64,000 nt of DNA from NCBI RefSeq assembly GCF_013410545.1, contig NZ_JACCFV010000001.1, positions 3,906,001 to 3,970,000 of the forward strand, given 5' to 3'. The translations under genes and the position numbers were made by a program. Of the stretch, positions 46,754 through 56,235 are shown piece after piece. The stretch is from Pseudoclavibacter chungangensis (lineage in GTDB: Bacteria; Actinomycetota; Actinomycetes; Actinomycetales; Microbacteriaceae). How positions within the stretch are numbered: position 1 is the first letter of the stretch; each line of letters begins with the position of its first letter. Under the pieces are notes generated by a model. It did no database searches, had not been told where the DNA came from, and saw only the letters and a list, made by a program, of their open reading frames with translations.

Positions 46754-48148
46754 ATGGCGAAGCGGCCGCGGACGCGCCTCGGTGCGCCGTTCGCGTGGCT
46801 GCTCGGCGCGGGCGGCTCGAGCAACCTCGTCGACGGCCTGCTCCTCGCGGCCGGTCCGCTCATGGTCGCGCAACTCACCGCCGACCCGTTCTTCGTGGCC
46901 CTCGCCGTCGTCGCGCAACAGATCCCGTGGCTCCTGTTCGGCCTCCTGGCCGGGGTCATCGCCGACCGCCGCTCGCGCGTCGGCATCATCGCGATCGGGA
47001 GCGCCGCGCGGGCGCTCACCCTGTTCGCGGTCGCCGCGTTCCTCCTGACCGGCGCGATGTCGCTCCCCGTCCTGTACGCGGCACTCTTCCTCATCGGCAC
47101 GACCGAAGCGTTCATGGACAACGCGTGGTCGAGCCTCGTGCCCGATGTCGTCCCCAGTGAGCACCTCGGGGTCGCGAACGCGCGGTCGTCCGGCGTCATG
47201 ACGCTCACGAACCAGCTGCTCGGGCCGGCGATCGGCGGGCTCCTGTTCGCGATCGGCGCGGCGGTCCCGTACGGCGGTGCCGCACTGCTGTCGGCTGCCG
47301 CGGTCGTTCTCGTGCTGCGGGTGCGTGTCGCCCCGAGCCCGCGACCGGGGAACGACACGGAGCCGGCGGTCGACCTCGAACGTCCGTCGACCGGTGTGAT
47401 CCCCGTGACCGTCGCGCCCGTCGAAACCGATCCCGACGGGACGGACGACGCCGTCCGCGCTGCGCAGCACGACGGGCCCGGGGCGACGCCGAGCGAGCGC
47501 GCCGGCCTCGTCCGGACGGTGCTCGACGACATCGCCGAGGGTGCCCGCTGGCTGTGGGCACACGCGCCCGTTCGTGTGCTGGCCCTCGTCATCTTCTTCT
47601 TCAACATCACCTTCGGGATGACCTGGAGCATGCTCGTGCTCTGGTCGACCGAACGCCTCGGCCTCGGTCCGGAGGGATACGGCGCCCTGCTCGCGGTATC
47701 CGCCGTCGGTGGCATGCTCGCGGCGGCGGGGTTCCCCAGACTTGAACGAAGCATGCCGTACGGACGGATCATCCGGATCGCGCTCGTCCTCGAGACGCTC
47801 CTGCACGTCGCGATCGCGGTGACGACGAACGCGATCGTCGCGTTCGTGATCGTGTTCGTGTTCGGCGTCTACGCGACGTCCTGGGGTGCCCTCGCGAACA
47901 CGATCCGGGGTCGGCTCGTGCCCACGCACGTGCGCGGCCGCGTCACCTCCGTCTACCTCCTCGGCGTGGTGGGCGGGATGGCCGGTGGTGCGTTGCTCGG
48001 CGGCCTCATCGGCCAGGGCTTCGGCGTCGTCGCGCCGATGTGGGTCGCGGGTGCGCTCAACGTGGTGCTGCTCGCGTTCTTCTGGCGCTGGCTGCATCTC
48101 ATCGGCGCCGCTGGCCAGCACACGCGCTCGCCGGATGCGTCGGGCTGA
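46754..48148 (+). CDS. MFS transporter
   Basis: 464 aa with about eleven or twelve hydrophobic helices. The motif LLAGVIADRRSRVGI lies between helices 2 and 3 (MFS motif A) and DNAWSSLVPDVVPSEHLGVANA is typical of the MFS_3/enterobactin-exporter-like group. A long polar central loop (~195-255, rich in Asp/Thr/Pro) separates the two halves. Probably an exporter of unknown substrate. Starts 33 bases after the small membrane protein. Confidence 0.87.
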   Translation: MAKRPRTRLGAPFAWLLGAGGSSNLVDGLLLAAGPLMVAQLTADPFFVALAVVAQQIPWLLFGLLAGVIADRRSRVGIIAIGSAARALTLFAVAAFLLTGAMSLPVLYAALFLIGTTEAFMDNAWSSLVPDVVPSEHLGVANARSSGVMTLTNQLLGPAIGGLLFAIGAAVPYGGAALLSAAAVVLVLRVRVAPSPRPGNDTEPAVDLERPSTGVIPVTVAPVETDPDGTDDAVRAAQHDGPGATPSERAGLVRTVLDDIAEGARWLWAHAPVRVLALVIFFFNITFGMTWSMLVLWSTERLGLGPEGYGALLAVSAVGGMLAAAGFPRLERSMPYGRIIRIALVLETLLHVAIAVTTNAIVAFVIVFVFGVYATSWGALANTIRGRLVPTHVRGRVTSVYLLGVVGGMAGGALLGGLIGQGFGVVAPMWVAGALNVVLLAFFWRWLHLIGAAGQHTRSPDASG

Positions 48149-48263
48149 CGGGGCCGGACACGATGACGGCGTTCGGGCTTCCCACAGGGTTTTCGCGAAC
48201 GAGGCCCCTAGCTTTTGTCGAGCGCAACGCAACGCGCGCAGTCGACGGAAGGAAGATCATCGG

Positions 48264-49379
48264 ATGCGTCCTGTCGTCAGCGCACTCTTCGTCGCGGCCG
48301 CCGTCACGGCGCTCGCGGGGTGTGCGGCCGTTCCGGGCGTGGCGTCGGCACAGTCCGACGAGATCACGTCGTTCGGTGACGCGATCGAGGACATGCCCGG
48401 CGTCGACTCCGTGACGTTCGACGAGCTCGACCAGAGCGGCATGCTGGACCTCACGGTCGTTCTCGCGGACGAGGTCTCCGCCGACGAGGTCGCCGACGTC
48501 GGCATCGCGGCATCGCATTTCCGCCTCCAGGCGCTCCCGCCGGGTGTGTACACGGGCGACATCGAGATCCGGCACGGCGATTCGAGTTACAGCTACTTCG
48601 CGGCCGGCAACAACGAGACGACGCTTCGCGATCAATTGCGCTATTGGGTGGGCCTCTTCGACTCCGGCATCGAGTCGGCCGTCGTCCGGGCCTACACACC
48701 ACCGATGCAATCGAGCCCGGCACCGGAATCCGCGTCGGGCGGCCCGGTGATCGTGAGCGTCCCGATCGGTCGCTACGTCGGGCTGCGGCTCGCGGACGGG
48801 CCCGGTGCGGCGGAGCCGCTCGCGCAGATGGACGCGGTCAGGGGCGTCGAGGATCCGGGGGCATCGAGCGGCCAGTGGCGCATCGAGGGCCTCGCCCCGC
48901 AGGTCATCGCGGAGTTCCTGCAGGGGCCGATCCCGGCCCCGGACGCGGTCGAGCTCGCGAGCGCCGTCGCCGACGCGGTCCCGCGGCTGGGTGAACGAGG
49001 GTCCCTGCGCATCACCGAGGACAGATCCGACGGGGCCCTGAGCACGTCGGTCGAGATCACGACCTTCGACGACACGCTCGAGGGCGCTTCCCCGGCCGAG
49101 GCCGAGGCGCGGTTCCGCGAGCTGGAGGTGTGGACCCGGCTGCCCGGGCTCCTCACGGCGCTCGCCGGGTCGGGCGGCGACTTCGACGTCTCGGTCGTCT
49201 CGAACACGCTCGCGGACGCCGGGAACTTCCACCTCGCGGTCGGCGTGTACGACTGCACCTTCGCGGGTGACGCCGAATGGAGCGGGCTGAGCGACGACCT
49301 CAATGCGGCCTGGATCCGCGCGACCGGTGCGAGCGACGAGGCGGGCGCCAGGCAGGCCTGCGCGGCCATCGCGAATTGA
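48264..49379 (+). CDS. Lipoprotein of unknown function
   Basis: 371 aa. A signal peptide with lipobox LAGC (Cys at 20) anchors it outside the membrane. The mature protein appears to contain repeated alpha/beta units of about 100 residues, including DVSVVSNTLADAGNFHLAVGVYDC near the end, but no family is recognised. It ends with a conserved-looking Cys pair (DCTF, then RQACAA). GGAAGGA lies about ten bases before the ATG. It stands alone between the MFS gene and the Clp genes. Confidence 0.72.
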   Translation: MRPVVSALFVAAAVTALAGCAAVPGVASAQSDEITSFGDAIEDMPGVDSVTFDELDQSGMLDLTVVLADEVSADEVADVGIAASHFRLQALPPGVYTGDIEIRHGDSSYSYFAAGNNETTLRDQLRYWVGLFDSGIESAVVRAYTPPMQSSPAPESASGGPVIVSVPIGRYVGLRLADGPGAAEPLAQMDAVRGVEDPGASSGQWRIEGLAPQVIAEFLQGPIPAPDAVELASAVADAVPRLGERGSLRITEDRSDGALSTSVEITTFDDTLEGASPAEAEARFRELEVWTRLPGLLTALAGSGGDFDVSVVSNTLADAGNFHLAVGVYDCTFAGDAEWSGLSDDLNAAWIRATGASDEAGARQACAAIAN

Positions 49380-49521
49380 TCCGTCGCTCGACCGCGCTCG
49401 TCCCGGCGGAGCAACACGCCGCGGACGGGCATCCGATCCGCTGGCATACCGGGAATCCGGCTCACGTGCCCCGCCCGTGCGCACCGCGGCGGGTTCGTGG
49501 CCGCGACGGAGAAAGGCCGTG

Positions 49522-49779
49522 ATGCTCGGACGATTCACCGGTCGAGCGCGCCGAGGTGACGGTCGAGCACCCGCCTTCACCGAACGAGCACGCCGCGTGA
49601 TCGTCCTCGCCCAGGACGAGGCGAGCGCGTGCGGGCACGAGTTCATCGGCACCGAGCACATCCTCCTCGGTCTCGTCCGCGAGGGCGGGGGCGTCGCCGC
49701 GCAGGTGCTCGTGCGGCTCGGCGCCGACCTCGACCGGGTGCGCGGTCGGGTCGCCTCCGACTCCGGCGAGCGGACCTGA
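49522..49779 (+). CDS. Stand-alone Clp N-domain protein
   Basis: 85 aa. It matches the N-domain of the ClpC encoded 0.4 kb downstream, but as a chimera: residues ~19-52 ([16 protein letters not shown], then [10 protein letters not shown]) follow ClpC repeat 1, and the rest ([23 protein letters not shown]) follows ClpC repeat 2. There is no ATPase domain. It could compete with or modulate ClpC adaptor binding, as proposed for mycobacterial ClpC2. An AAAGG ribosome site precedes the ATG. It may also be a decaying duplicate. Confidence 0.72.
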   Translation: MLGRFTGRARRGDGRAPAFTERARRVIVLAQDEASACGHEFIGTEHILLGLVREGGGVAAQVLVRLGADLDRVRGRVASDSGERT

Positions 49780-50163
49780 GCCACGAGCCGGGGGCCACGC
49801 GGTGCTCGAGCTGTTCGCCCACCACGTCGCGCAGCCCGGCCGACCGCGAGCGTCCCGGCCTGTCGTGACGCTCGAGCGTGCCCCTGGACGGACCCGAGAC
49901 GGCGGCACGGCTCGTGTCGATCCGGCCGATCGATCCACGGTGTCCGACGCCGGACCCGCCCGCGACGAACCCGCTCCAGGAGATGACGGGGCGCTCCGCC
50001 CCACCCCGCTGCCCGATGTCGCGCACGGGGTGTGCAGGGGCCTCGGACGAGGTCACGCCGACGGCGAACAGGTGCCCGCCCGGGAGGGGGCACGGTTACG
50101 CTCGGATGACCGCGATCCCTCGTCCGACACGTGTAGTGGCTCGTGGCAGCTGAAGGAGACATG
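49780..50163 (+). promoter_or_regulatory. Upstream region of clpC
   Basis: 384 bases without a convincing gene. TACGCT (~50097-50102) is a plausible -10 box 60 bases before the start codon. GAAGGA at 50152-50157 is the ribosome site. No clear ClgR or CtsR operator was found by eye. Confidence 0.5.
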
Positions 50164-52731
50164 ATGTTCGAACGCTTCACCGACCGAGCACGCCGCGTGA
50201 TCGTCCTCGCCCAGGAAGAGGCGAAGATGCTCAACCACAACTACATCGGCACCGAGCACATCCTCCTCGGTCTCATCCACGAGGGCGAAGGGGTCGCCGC
50301 GAAGGCGCTCGAGTCGCTCGACATCTCGCTCGACGCGGTGCGCGAGCAGGTGCAGGACATCATCGGGCAGGGCCAGCAGCGGCCGACGGGGCACATCCCG
50401 TTCACGCCGCGCGCCAAGAAGGTGCTCGAGCTGTCGCTGCGCGAGGCCCTCCAGCTGGGCCACAACTACATCGGCACCGAGCACATCCTCCTCGGCCTCA
50501 TCCGCGAGGGCGAGGGCGTCGCCGCCCAGGTGCTCGTGAAGCTCGGCGCCGACCTCAACCGCGTGCGCCAGCAGGTCATCCAGCTGCTCTCGGGCTTCCA
50601 GGGCAAGGAGCAGGTCGCCGCGGGTCCCGGCGAGCAGACGCAGGCCGCGAACCAGGGCTCGGCCGTGCTCGACCAGTTCGGCCGCAACCTCACGCAGGCC
50701 GCCCGCGAGGGCAAGCTCGACCCGGTCATCGGCCGCGAGAAGCAGATCGAGCGCGTCATGCAGATCCTCTCGCGCCGCTCGAAGAACAACCCCGTCCTGA
50801 TCGGTGAGCCCGGCGTCGGCAAGACCGCCGTCGTCGAGGGCCTCGCGCAGGCGATCGTCGCGGGCCTCGTGCCCGAGACGCTCAAGGACAAGCAGGTCTA
50901 CTCGCTCGACCTCGGCTCGCTCATCGCCGGCTCGCGCTACCGCGGTGACTTCGAGGAGCGCCTCAAGAAGGTCACGAAGGAGATCCGCACGCGCGGTGAC
51001 ATCATCGTCTTCATCGACGAGATCCACACGCTCGTCGGTGCCGGTGCGGCCGAGGGCGCGATCGACGCGGCCTCGATCCTGAAGCCGCTCCTCGCGCGCG
51101 GCGAGCTCCAGACGATCGGTGCCACGACGCTCGACGAGTACAAGAAGCACTTCGAGAAGGACGCCGCGCTCGAGCGCCGCTTCCAGCCGATCCAGGTCGA
51201 AGAGCCGTCGATCCCGCACACGATCAACATCCTCAAGGGGCTGCGCGACAAGTACGAGGCGTTCCACAAGGTCTCGATCACCGACGAGGCGATCGTCGCG
51301 GCGGCGAACCTCGCCGACCGCTACGTGTCGGACCGCTTCCTGCCGGACAAGGCGATCGACCTCCTCGACGAGGCCGGTGCACGCCTGCGCCTGTCGGTCC
51401 TGTCGTCGCCGCCGCAGTTGCGCGAGCTCGACGACAAGATCGCGAAGGTCCGTGCCGAGAAGGAGGACGCGATCGAGCTGCAGGACTTCGAGGGCGCCGC
51501 GCGACTGCGCGACGACGAGAAGAACCTGCTCGCCGAGCGCGTGCGCCTCGAGAAGCAGTGGCGTTCGGGTGACGTCGCGGCCATGGGCACGGTCGACGCC
51601 GGGCTCATCGCCGAGGTGCTCTCGCAGGCCACGGGCATCCCCGTGTTCAAGCTCACGGAGGAGGAGACGGCTCGTCTCGTCTTCATGGAGGACGCACTGC
51701 ACCAGCGCGTCATCGGTCAGGACGAGGCCATCAAGGGCCTGTCCAAGACGATCCGCCGCACGCGTGCGGGCCTCAAGGACCCGAACCGCCCCTCGGGCTC
51801 GTTCATCTTCGCCGGTCCCACGGGCGTCGGCAAGACGGAGCTCGCGAAGGCGCTCGCGGAATTCCTGTTCGACGACGAGTCGGCGCTCATCTCGCTCGAC
51901 ATGTCGGAGTTCGGTGAGAAGCACACGGTCTCGCGACTGTTCGGTGCCCCTCCCGGGTTCGTCGGCTTCGAGGAGGGTGGCCAGCTCACCGAGAAGGTGC
52001 GCCGTAAGCCGTTCTCGGTCGTGCTGTTCGACGAGATCGAGAAGGCGCACCCGGACATCTTCAACTCGCTCCTGCAGGTGCTCGAGGAGGGTCGACTGAC
52101 CGACGGTCAGGGTCGCGTCGTCGACTTCAAGAACACGGTCATCATCATGACGACGAACCTCGGTACGAAGGACATCGCGGGTGGCCCCGTCGGCTTCCAG
52201 GTCGAGGGCGACACGACGACGTCGTACGAGCGCATGAAGGCGAAGGTGAACGAGGAGCTGAAGAAGCACTTCAAGCCCGAGTTCCTGAACCGTGTGGACG
52301 ACACGATCGTGTTCCCGCAGCTGTCCACGAAGGAGCTGCTGCAGATCGTCGACCTGTTCGTGAAGCGCCTCGCGGACCGCATGCTCGACCGCGACATGAC
52401 GGTGGAGCTGTCGGAGGACGCGAAGCTCGCGCTCATCAAGGTCGGGTTCGACCCGGCGCTCGGTGCGCGGCCGCTGCGTCGCGCGATGCAGCACGAGGTC
52501 GAGGACCTGCTGTCGGAGAAGATCCTGCGCGCGGAGCTCGTCGCGGGCGACCACGTGAAGGTCGATCACGACGGCACGGAGTTTACGTTCGAGGTCACGC
52601 AGCGGCCGACGATCTCCTCGGCGCCGGGCAGCGCATCGCTGTCGAAGTCGGTCTCGCCCGCCGGGGCGAGCGCTGGCGTCGACTCGGTCGCGGACGGCGT
52701 CGCGAACCAGTCGGAGGCCGACGCGTCCTGA
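50164..52731 (+). CDS. clpC: ATP-dependent Clp protease ATP-binding subunit ClpC
   Basis: 855 aa. A double Clp N-domain (repeats at ~1-70 and ~80-145) precedes AAA domain 1 (Walker A GEPGVGKT, Walker [11 protein letters not shown]), a UVR-bearing middle domain ([14 protein letters not shown]) and AAA domain 2 ([22 protein letters not shown]). ClpC unfolds substrates for ClpP. Tandem ATGs occur at 50161 and 50164; spacing from GAAGGA and the canonical [11 protein letters not shown] start favour 50164. A strong terminator follows. Confidence 0.97.
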   Translation: MFERFTDRARRVIVLAQEEAKMLNHNYIGTEHILLGLIHEGEGVAAKALESLDISLDAVREQVQDIIGQGQQRPTGHIPFTPRAKKVLELSLREALQLGHNYIGTEHILLGLIREGEGVAAQVLVKLGADLNRVRQQVIQLLSGFQGKEQVAAGPGEQTQAANQGSAVLDQFGRNLTQAAREGKLDPVIGREKQIERVMQILSRRSKNNPVLIGEPGVGKTAVVEGLAQAIVAGLVPETLKDKQVYSLDLGSLIAGSRYRGDFEERLKKVTKEIRTRGDIIVFIDEIHTLVGAGAAEGAIDAASILKPLLARGELQTIGATTLDEYKKHFEKDAALERRFQPIQVEEPSIPHTINILKGLRDKYEAFHKVSITDEAIVAAANLADRYVSDRFLPDKAIDLLDEAGARLRLSVLSSPPQLRELDDKIAKVRAEKEDAIELQDFEGAARLRDDEKNLLAERVRLEKQWRSGDVAAMGTVDAGLIAEVLSQATGIPVFKLTEEETARLVFMEDALHQRVIGQDEAIKGLSKTIRRTRAGLKDPNRPSGSFIFAGPTGVGKTELAKALAEFLFDDESALISLDMSEFGEKHTVSRLFGAPPGFVGFEEGGQLTEKVRRKPFSVVLFDEIEKAHPDIFNSLLQVLEEGRLTDGQGRVVDFKNTVIIMTTNLGTKDIAGGPVGFQVEGDTTTSYERMKAKVNEELKKHFKPEFLNRVDDTIVFPQLSTKELLQIVDLFVKRLADRMLDRDMTVELSEDAKLALIKVGFDPALGARPLRRAMQHEVEDLLSEKILRAELVAGDHVKVDHDGTEFTFEVTQRPTISSAPGSASLSKSVSPAGASAGVDSVADGVANQSEADAS

Positions 52732-52748
52732 TCGCGCGCTCGAACGAG

Positions 52749-52778
52749 GGAGGGGCTCACCGGATGGTGAGCCCCTCC
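52749..52778 (+). terminator. Terminator of clpC
   Basis: Thirteen-base arms (GGAGGGGCTCACC and its complement) around GGAT, 18 bases after the clpC stop. Confidence 0.88.
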
Positions 52779-52799
52779 GTCGTTCCCGCGCCGCCGGGT

Positions 52800-52960
52800 G
52801 TCGCGTCACGTGTCGGGCGGCGCCGTCGGCCGGGGTGCGTCGGCTGGCGGGCGTGTCGCTGGCCGGGGCGCGTCACCTGTCGGGCGGCACCGTTGCCGGG
52901 GCACGTCACCTGTCGGGCGGCACCGCTGCCGGGGCGCGTCGGCTGTCGGGCTGCATTGTG
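52800..52960. repeat. Degenerate 33-bp tandem repeat
   Basis: Units beginning CCGGGGCGCGTC recur at a 33-base period (~52863, ~52896, ~52929), with a more diverged copy before them (~52829). Each unit contains a CTGTCGGGCGGCACCG-like core. The array lies between the clpC terminator and a long palindrome; no gene is supported here. Confidence 0.8.
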
Positions 52961-53024
52961 CGCGTGGGGTGTCGTGTGCGGTCGGTTGTCGTCGCCCGTC
53001 GAGCCACGGAGCGCGGCATGCACG

Positions 53025-53081
53025 ATCCAGCCGGGTTGTTGCTACCGGGCCCGCGGCCCGGTAGCAACAACCCGGCTGGAT
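53025..53081. repeat. Long palindrome, family 1 copy 2
   Basis: Arms of 27 bases pair perfectly except at the innermost position, with a three-base loop (CGC). The central 20-base arm core is identical to that of the element at 9793-9839, while the outer bases differ but still pair. It lies just before the promoter of the EamA gene. Confidence 0.88.
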
Positions 53082-53101
53082 GCGGCGAGTACGGTGGTCC
53101 G

Positions 53102-54379
53102 GTGCGCAATGACGGCATCGGCGACGGCAGCGGCGAGGGTGGTCCGGGTTCGGGTTCGGGCTCGGACCCCGGGTGTCGTGAGTCGCATTCGGATTCCGTA
53201 GCGGGCGTGGATCCGGTGTCGGGCGTTCCCGGTTCGGGGTCGGGGCCTGGCCCGGAGGTCGGGGGAGCGGGAGGCGACGGCAACCGTTCGGCGTCGGGCA
53301 CGGGCACCGGGGGACGGCGCATTGCGCTGATCGGCATCGGGCTCGGGCTGGTCTCGTCGATCAGCTACGCGACCGTCAACGCGCTGCTGCGCTCCGTCGC
53401 CGGCGAGGTCGACCCGTTCACGGGCGCACTCATCCGCCAGCTCCCGCTCGTGGGCGCGCTCGCACTCCTTGCGCTCGTCCTGCGTCCGCGCGCGATGCGG
53501 CCCCGGGCTCCCGAGTTCATCGGCCCGAAACTCGCACTGACGCTCCTCGCGGGCGGCGTCGTCAGCCTCTTCGTCGGCAATGCACTGCTCTTCTGGGCGC
53601 TCGACTGGGTCGGCCTCGGCATCGCGACCGCCGCCTACCTCGGCGGTCTCCTCCTCGGCAGCGCCCTCATCGGCCGCGTGTTCCTCGGCGAACGGCCCGC
53701 GCGCGGCGAGCTCGTCGGCATCGCGTTCATCGTCGTCGGACTCGTCGTGACCGCCGTCTCGGCGCAGGGTGCGGCCGGTCGCGGGGACGGTGCCGGTCCG
53801 GGCATCGCCGTGCTCGGATTCGTCTTCGCCGTCGTCACGGGTGTCTGCTACGCGACGTCGAACTCGCTCGCGCGCGTCTCGCAGCAGGTGCCCGGACGCT
53901 TCGTCGTGACGCTCTCGCTCATCACGCTCGGCGGTGTGCTCGGCCTCGTGCTGTTCATCACGATCCTCCACGGCGGCAAGCTGCCCGAGGCCTTCACCGA
54001 GCTGACCGGCCGGCAGGCGCTCGTCCTCGTGCTCGCGGGGTGCGCGAACGGCGTCGCGCTCGTGAGCATCACGGTCGCGGTGCGCTACACCACCGTCACG
54101 ACGGTCTCGATGCTCAACGCGCTCGTCATCGTGTTCGGTGTGCTGTTCGGCAGGTGGTTCTTCGCCGAACCGATCACCGCGACGCTCGTGATCGGGAGCG
54201 CATGCATCCTCGCGGGCGTGGTGATCGGACAGATCCGGTGGCGGCGGCGGGAGTGGCGCGGGCGTCGTCGTCCGGACCGGCGCACCCCGGCGGCCGTGTC
54301 ACCGCTCGACGAGGCCGGGATCGTGGGGTGTCGTCGCCGGCGGGGCGATCGTGGAGCTGCCGGGCGCGGGGTGCGCTGA
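53102..54379 (+). CDS. EamA/DMT-family transporter
   Basis: 425 aa. A ~75-residue Gly/Ser/Pro-rich, probably disordered N-terminal stretch precedes ten hydrophobic helices in two EamA repeats (ISYATVNALLRSVAGEVDPF; later VTGVCYATSNSLARVSQQ). A basic tail follows. GTG 53102 lies six bases after TACGGT (53090-53095), so the mRNA is probably leaderless. Substrate unknown. It is the last intact core gene before the decayed region. Confidence 0.85.
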   Translation: MRNDGIGDGSGEGGPGSGSGSDPGCRESHSDSVAGVDPVSGVPGSGSGPGPEVGGAGGDGNRSASGTGTGGRRIALIGIGLGLVSSISYATVNALLRSVAGEVDPFTGALIRQLPLVGALALLALVLRPRAMRPRAPEFIGPKLALTLLAGGVVSLFVGNALLFWALDWVGLGIATAAYLGGLLLGSALIGRVFLGERPARGELVGIAFIVVGLVVTAVSAQGAAGRGDGAGPGIAVLGFVFAVVTGVCYATSNSLARVSQQVPGRFVVTLSLITLGGVLGLVLFITILHGGKLPEAFTELTGRQALVLVLAGCANGVALVSITVAVRYTTVTTVSMLNALVIVFGVLFGRWFFAEPITATLVIGSACILAGVVIGQIRWRRREWRGRRRPDRRTPAAVSPLDEAGIVGCRRRRGDRGAAGRGVR

Positions 54380-54395
54380 TGCCGCACGGCAACGG

Positions 54396-54602
54396 TCAGG
54401 CACCGCTCGGCAGCCGCGACTCGAGATGCGGGGGCCATCCGGTGCAGGCCTCGGCGAGATACGTGAGGCCTACCTCCGACTCGACCACGCTCCGCAACTC
54501 GCCGAGCTGCCGCAGGCGGTCGAACGCGTTGACGTCGGCGGTCTCGTGCAGCATGCCCGTCATCCACAACGAGAAGTTCTGCGGCTTCCAGATGCGCTGC
54601 AA
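54396..54602 (-). pseudogene. pobA: C-terminal remnant of 4-hydroxybenzoate 3-monooxygenase
   Basis: The last 68 codons of a PobA-like flavoprotein survive: RIWKPQNFSLWMTGMLHE, NAFDRLRQLGELRSVVESE and YLAEACTGWP align with the end of p-hydroxybenzoate hydroxylase. Upstream (towards 54640) homology stops abruptly at the junction with a zinc alcohol dehydrogenase fragment on the other strand. Most of the gene, including the FAD-binding domain, is gone. Confidence 0.78.
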
Positions 54603-54635
54603 CGCGGGTCGGCATACGTGTCGACGATTCGTTCG

Positions 54636-54884
54636 TCGCTCTCGTTCGGTGACCCTCCCGTGCCGACACCCGGCCCCGGGGCGGCGGTCGTGCGGACACA
54701 TGCCGTGAGCCTCTACGGCACGGATCTGCACATCCACGAAGACGGCTTCCCGACCGATTTGCCGCTCGTCCAGGGGCACGAGATCGCGGGGGTCGTCGTG
54801 ATCCGCGACGACGCGGGCACCGTTCGGGTGGGCGAGCGCGTCACGGTCGCCCCGCTCGTGTCGAGCGGCGAGTGCCGGGCCTGA
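54636..54884 (+). pseudogene. N-terminal fragment of a zinc-type alcohol dehydrogenase
   Basis: About 80 codons match the GroES-like catalytic domain: GAAVVRTHAVSLYGTDLHIHEDGFP, LVQGHEIAGVV, VRVGERVTV. The first zinc ligand Cys of the GxCGTDLH motif is Tyr here, and the frame ends soon after SSGEC, where the structural zinc loop should begin. No in-frame start codon with a ribosome site is evident. A truncated, dead gene. Confidence 0.78.
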
Positions 54885-55427
54885 CGGGGTGGGCGCGGCA
54901 ACGTGTGCCCGCACCTTTCGGTGCGCGGCGTCGCGCGGGGCCGATGCCGGAGCGAGCGTTGTGGTGGACGAGAAGGCCGACCGCATCGGGGGAACGACGA
55001 GCGCCGGGGCGGGGCCATCTGGTCTCCGGCGACATGTGCCGGCCCGGAAGCGGGGTTCGCGGACAGCGCGTCGGCGGGCGCCGCCTACCTGACCGCCGGC
55101 TCCGGTCACGTCAAGGACCCCGCACCGATCGAGTGGTACGTCGCGCAAGGCGAGTGAGGCGATCGACGATCTCACGACGCGCACTCGGGTGCCGTTGACG
55201 GCGCTCGCGAGACCCGACTACCGGGCCGACTGGGGTGGCGCGGCGCTGGGCGGACGCAGTCTCGACAACGGCGCCTTCGACCCGTCCGAGTTTCCCCGGG
55301 CCGGCGGACGCGTTGCGGCCGTCGTCGTACTTCCCGCCGCTGAGCATGGCCGAACACGACGACCCTAACGGCCGCGCACCCGCCCCGGAACTGATCGCCG
55401 AACGCAAGGAGCGCAGTGTAGGCAGTT

Positions 55428-55472
55428 CGCTCGTCGCTTCGCTCGTCGCTTCGCTCGTCGCTTCGCTCGTCG
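55428..55472. repeat. 12-bp repeat expansion inside the flavoprotein remnant
   Basis: TCGCTCGTCGCT repeats about four times; in the local frame it encodes SLVA four times in a row, which no flavoprotein of this family carries. Confidence 0.88.
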
Positions 55473-55926
55473 CGTCCGCGTTCCATCGTGGCGTCAGGAT
55501 CATCGCGGCCGCCCGGGCGACGGGCCTGTCCCACGTGGACGAGGGGTTGGTCATCGACGTCGGCAGCTCCCGCGTGCACGCCCTTTCGTTCGTGCTCGCG
55601 ACGGGTGGATTCGAACGGAATCCGCGACTGCCCGACGCTTTCCTCGCGTTCCCCGTCACGCCGATCAGCTCCCCGTCGAACGAGGGGGACGGCTTGGAGC
55701 TGGCACTCGTGGCGGGTGCTTGTGTGGCCGACATGACCGCCATCTTGTGCCCGTGCCGAGGCCGCCGGATCGCGTGTACGACGGTCGGACGTGCGGACGC
55801 AAAGGCAACGTCGAGATGACACTGCCCGATTCGATCGTCGTGAACGCCGCGGGGGAGGGGACTGCTGCATGGGTAGGTGACATCTGATCTGGCTTGCCCG
55901 AGGGGATGGCCTGGAAGGATGGCATC

Positions 55927-56235
55927 GTGCCAAAGCCCTATCCCACCGAGTTCCGTGACGACGTCGTGCGCGTCGCGCGCAACCGCGAGCCCGGAGTGAC
56001 GATCGAGCAGATCGCGAAAGACTTCGGGGTCCACCCGATGACGCTGCAGAAGTGGTTGCGTCGCGCCGACATCGACGAGGGCGCGAAGCCCGGCCAGTCG
56101 CGGTCCGAGGCGGTCGAGATCCGGGAGCTGAAGAAGCGGAACCGGTTGCTCGAGCAGGAGAACGAGGTTCTTCGGCGGGCGGCGGCGTATCTGTCGCAGG
56201 CGAACCTGCCGGGAAAAGGTGGTACCCGCTCGTGA
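55927..56235 (+). CDS. IS3 transposase OrfA (copy 1)
   Basis: 102 aa. A helix-turn-helix (TIEQIAKDFGVHPMTLQKWLRRADI) is followed by a leucine-zipper-like helix (RELKKRNRLLEQENEVLRRAAAYL), the standard OrfA layout for DNA binding and dimerisation. GTG 55927 follows GGAAGGA. The slippery GGGAAAAGG lies just before the stop, where IS3 elements make OrfAB by a -1 frameshift. Confidence 0.88.
   Translation: MPKPYPTEFRDDVVRVARNREPGVTIEQIAKDFGVHPMTLQKWLRRADIDEGAKPGQSRSEAVEIRELKKRNRLLEQENEVLRRAAAYLSQANLPGKGGTRS

Noticed and set aside
43874..48232. A 1452-codon open frame on the minus strand across panC-lysS-MFS
   Set aside because: It is antisense to several well-identified genes; its composition (runs of Arg/Glu/Asp) is what the complement of high-GC coding sequence gives. 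No domain is recognisable.
49802..50164. A 120-codon gene between the Clp N-domain gene and clpC
   Set aside because: No ribosome site, low-complexity Arg/Pro/Asp composition, and it occupies the expected promoter region of clpC.
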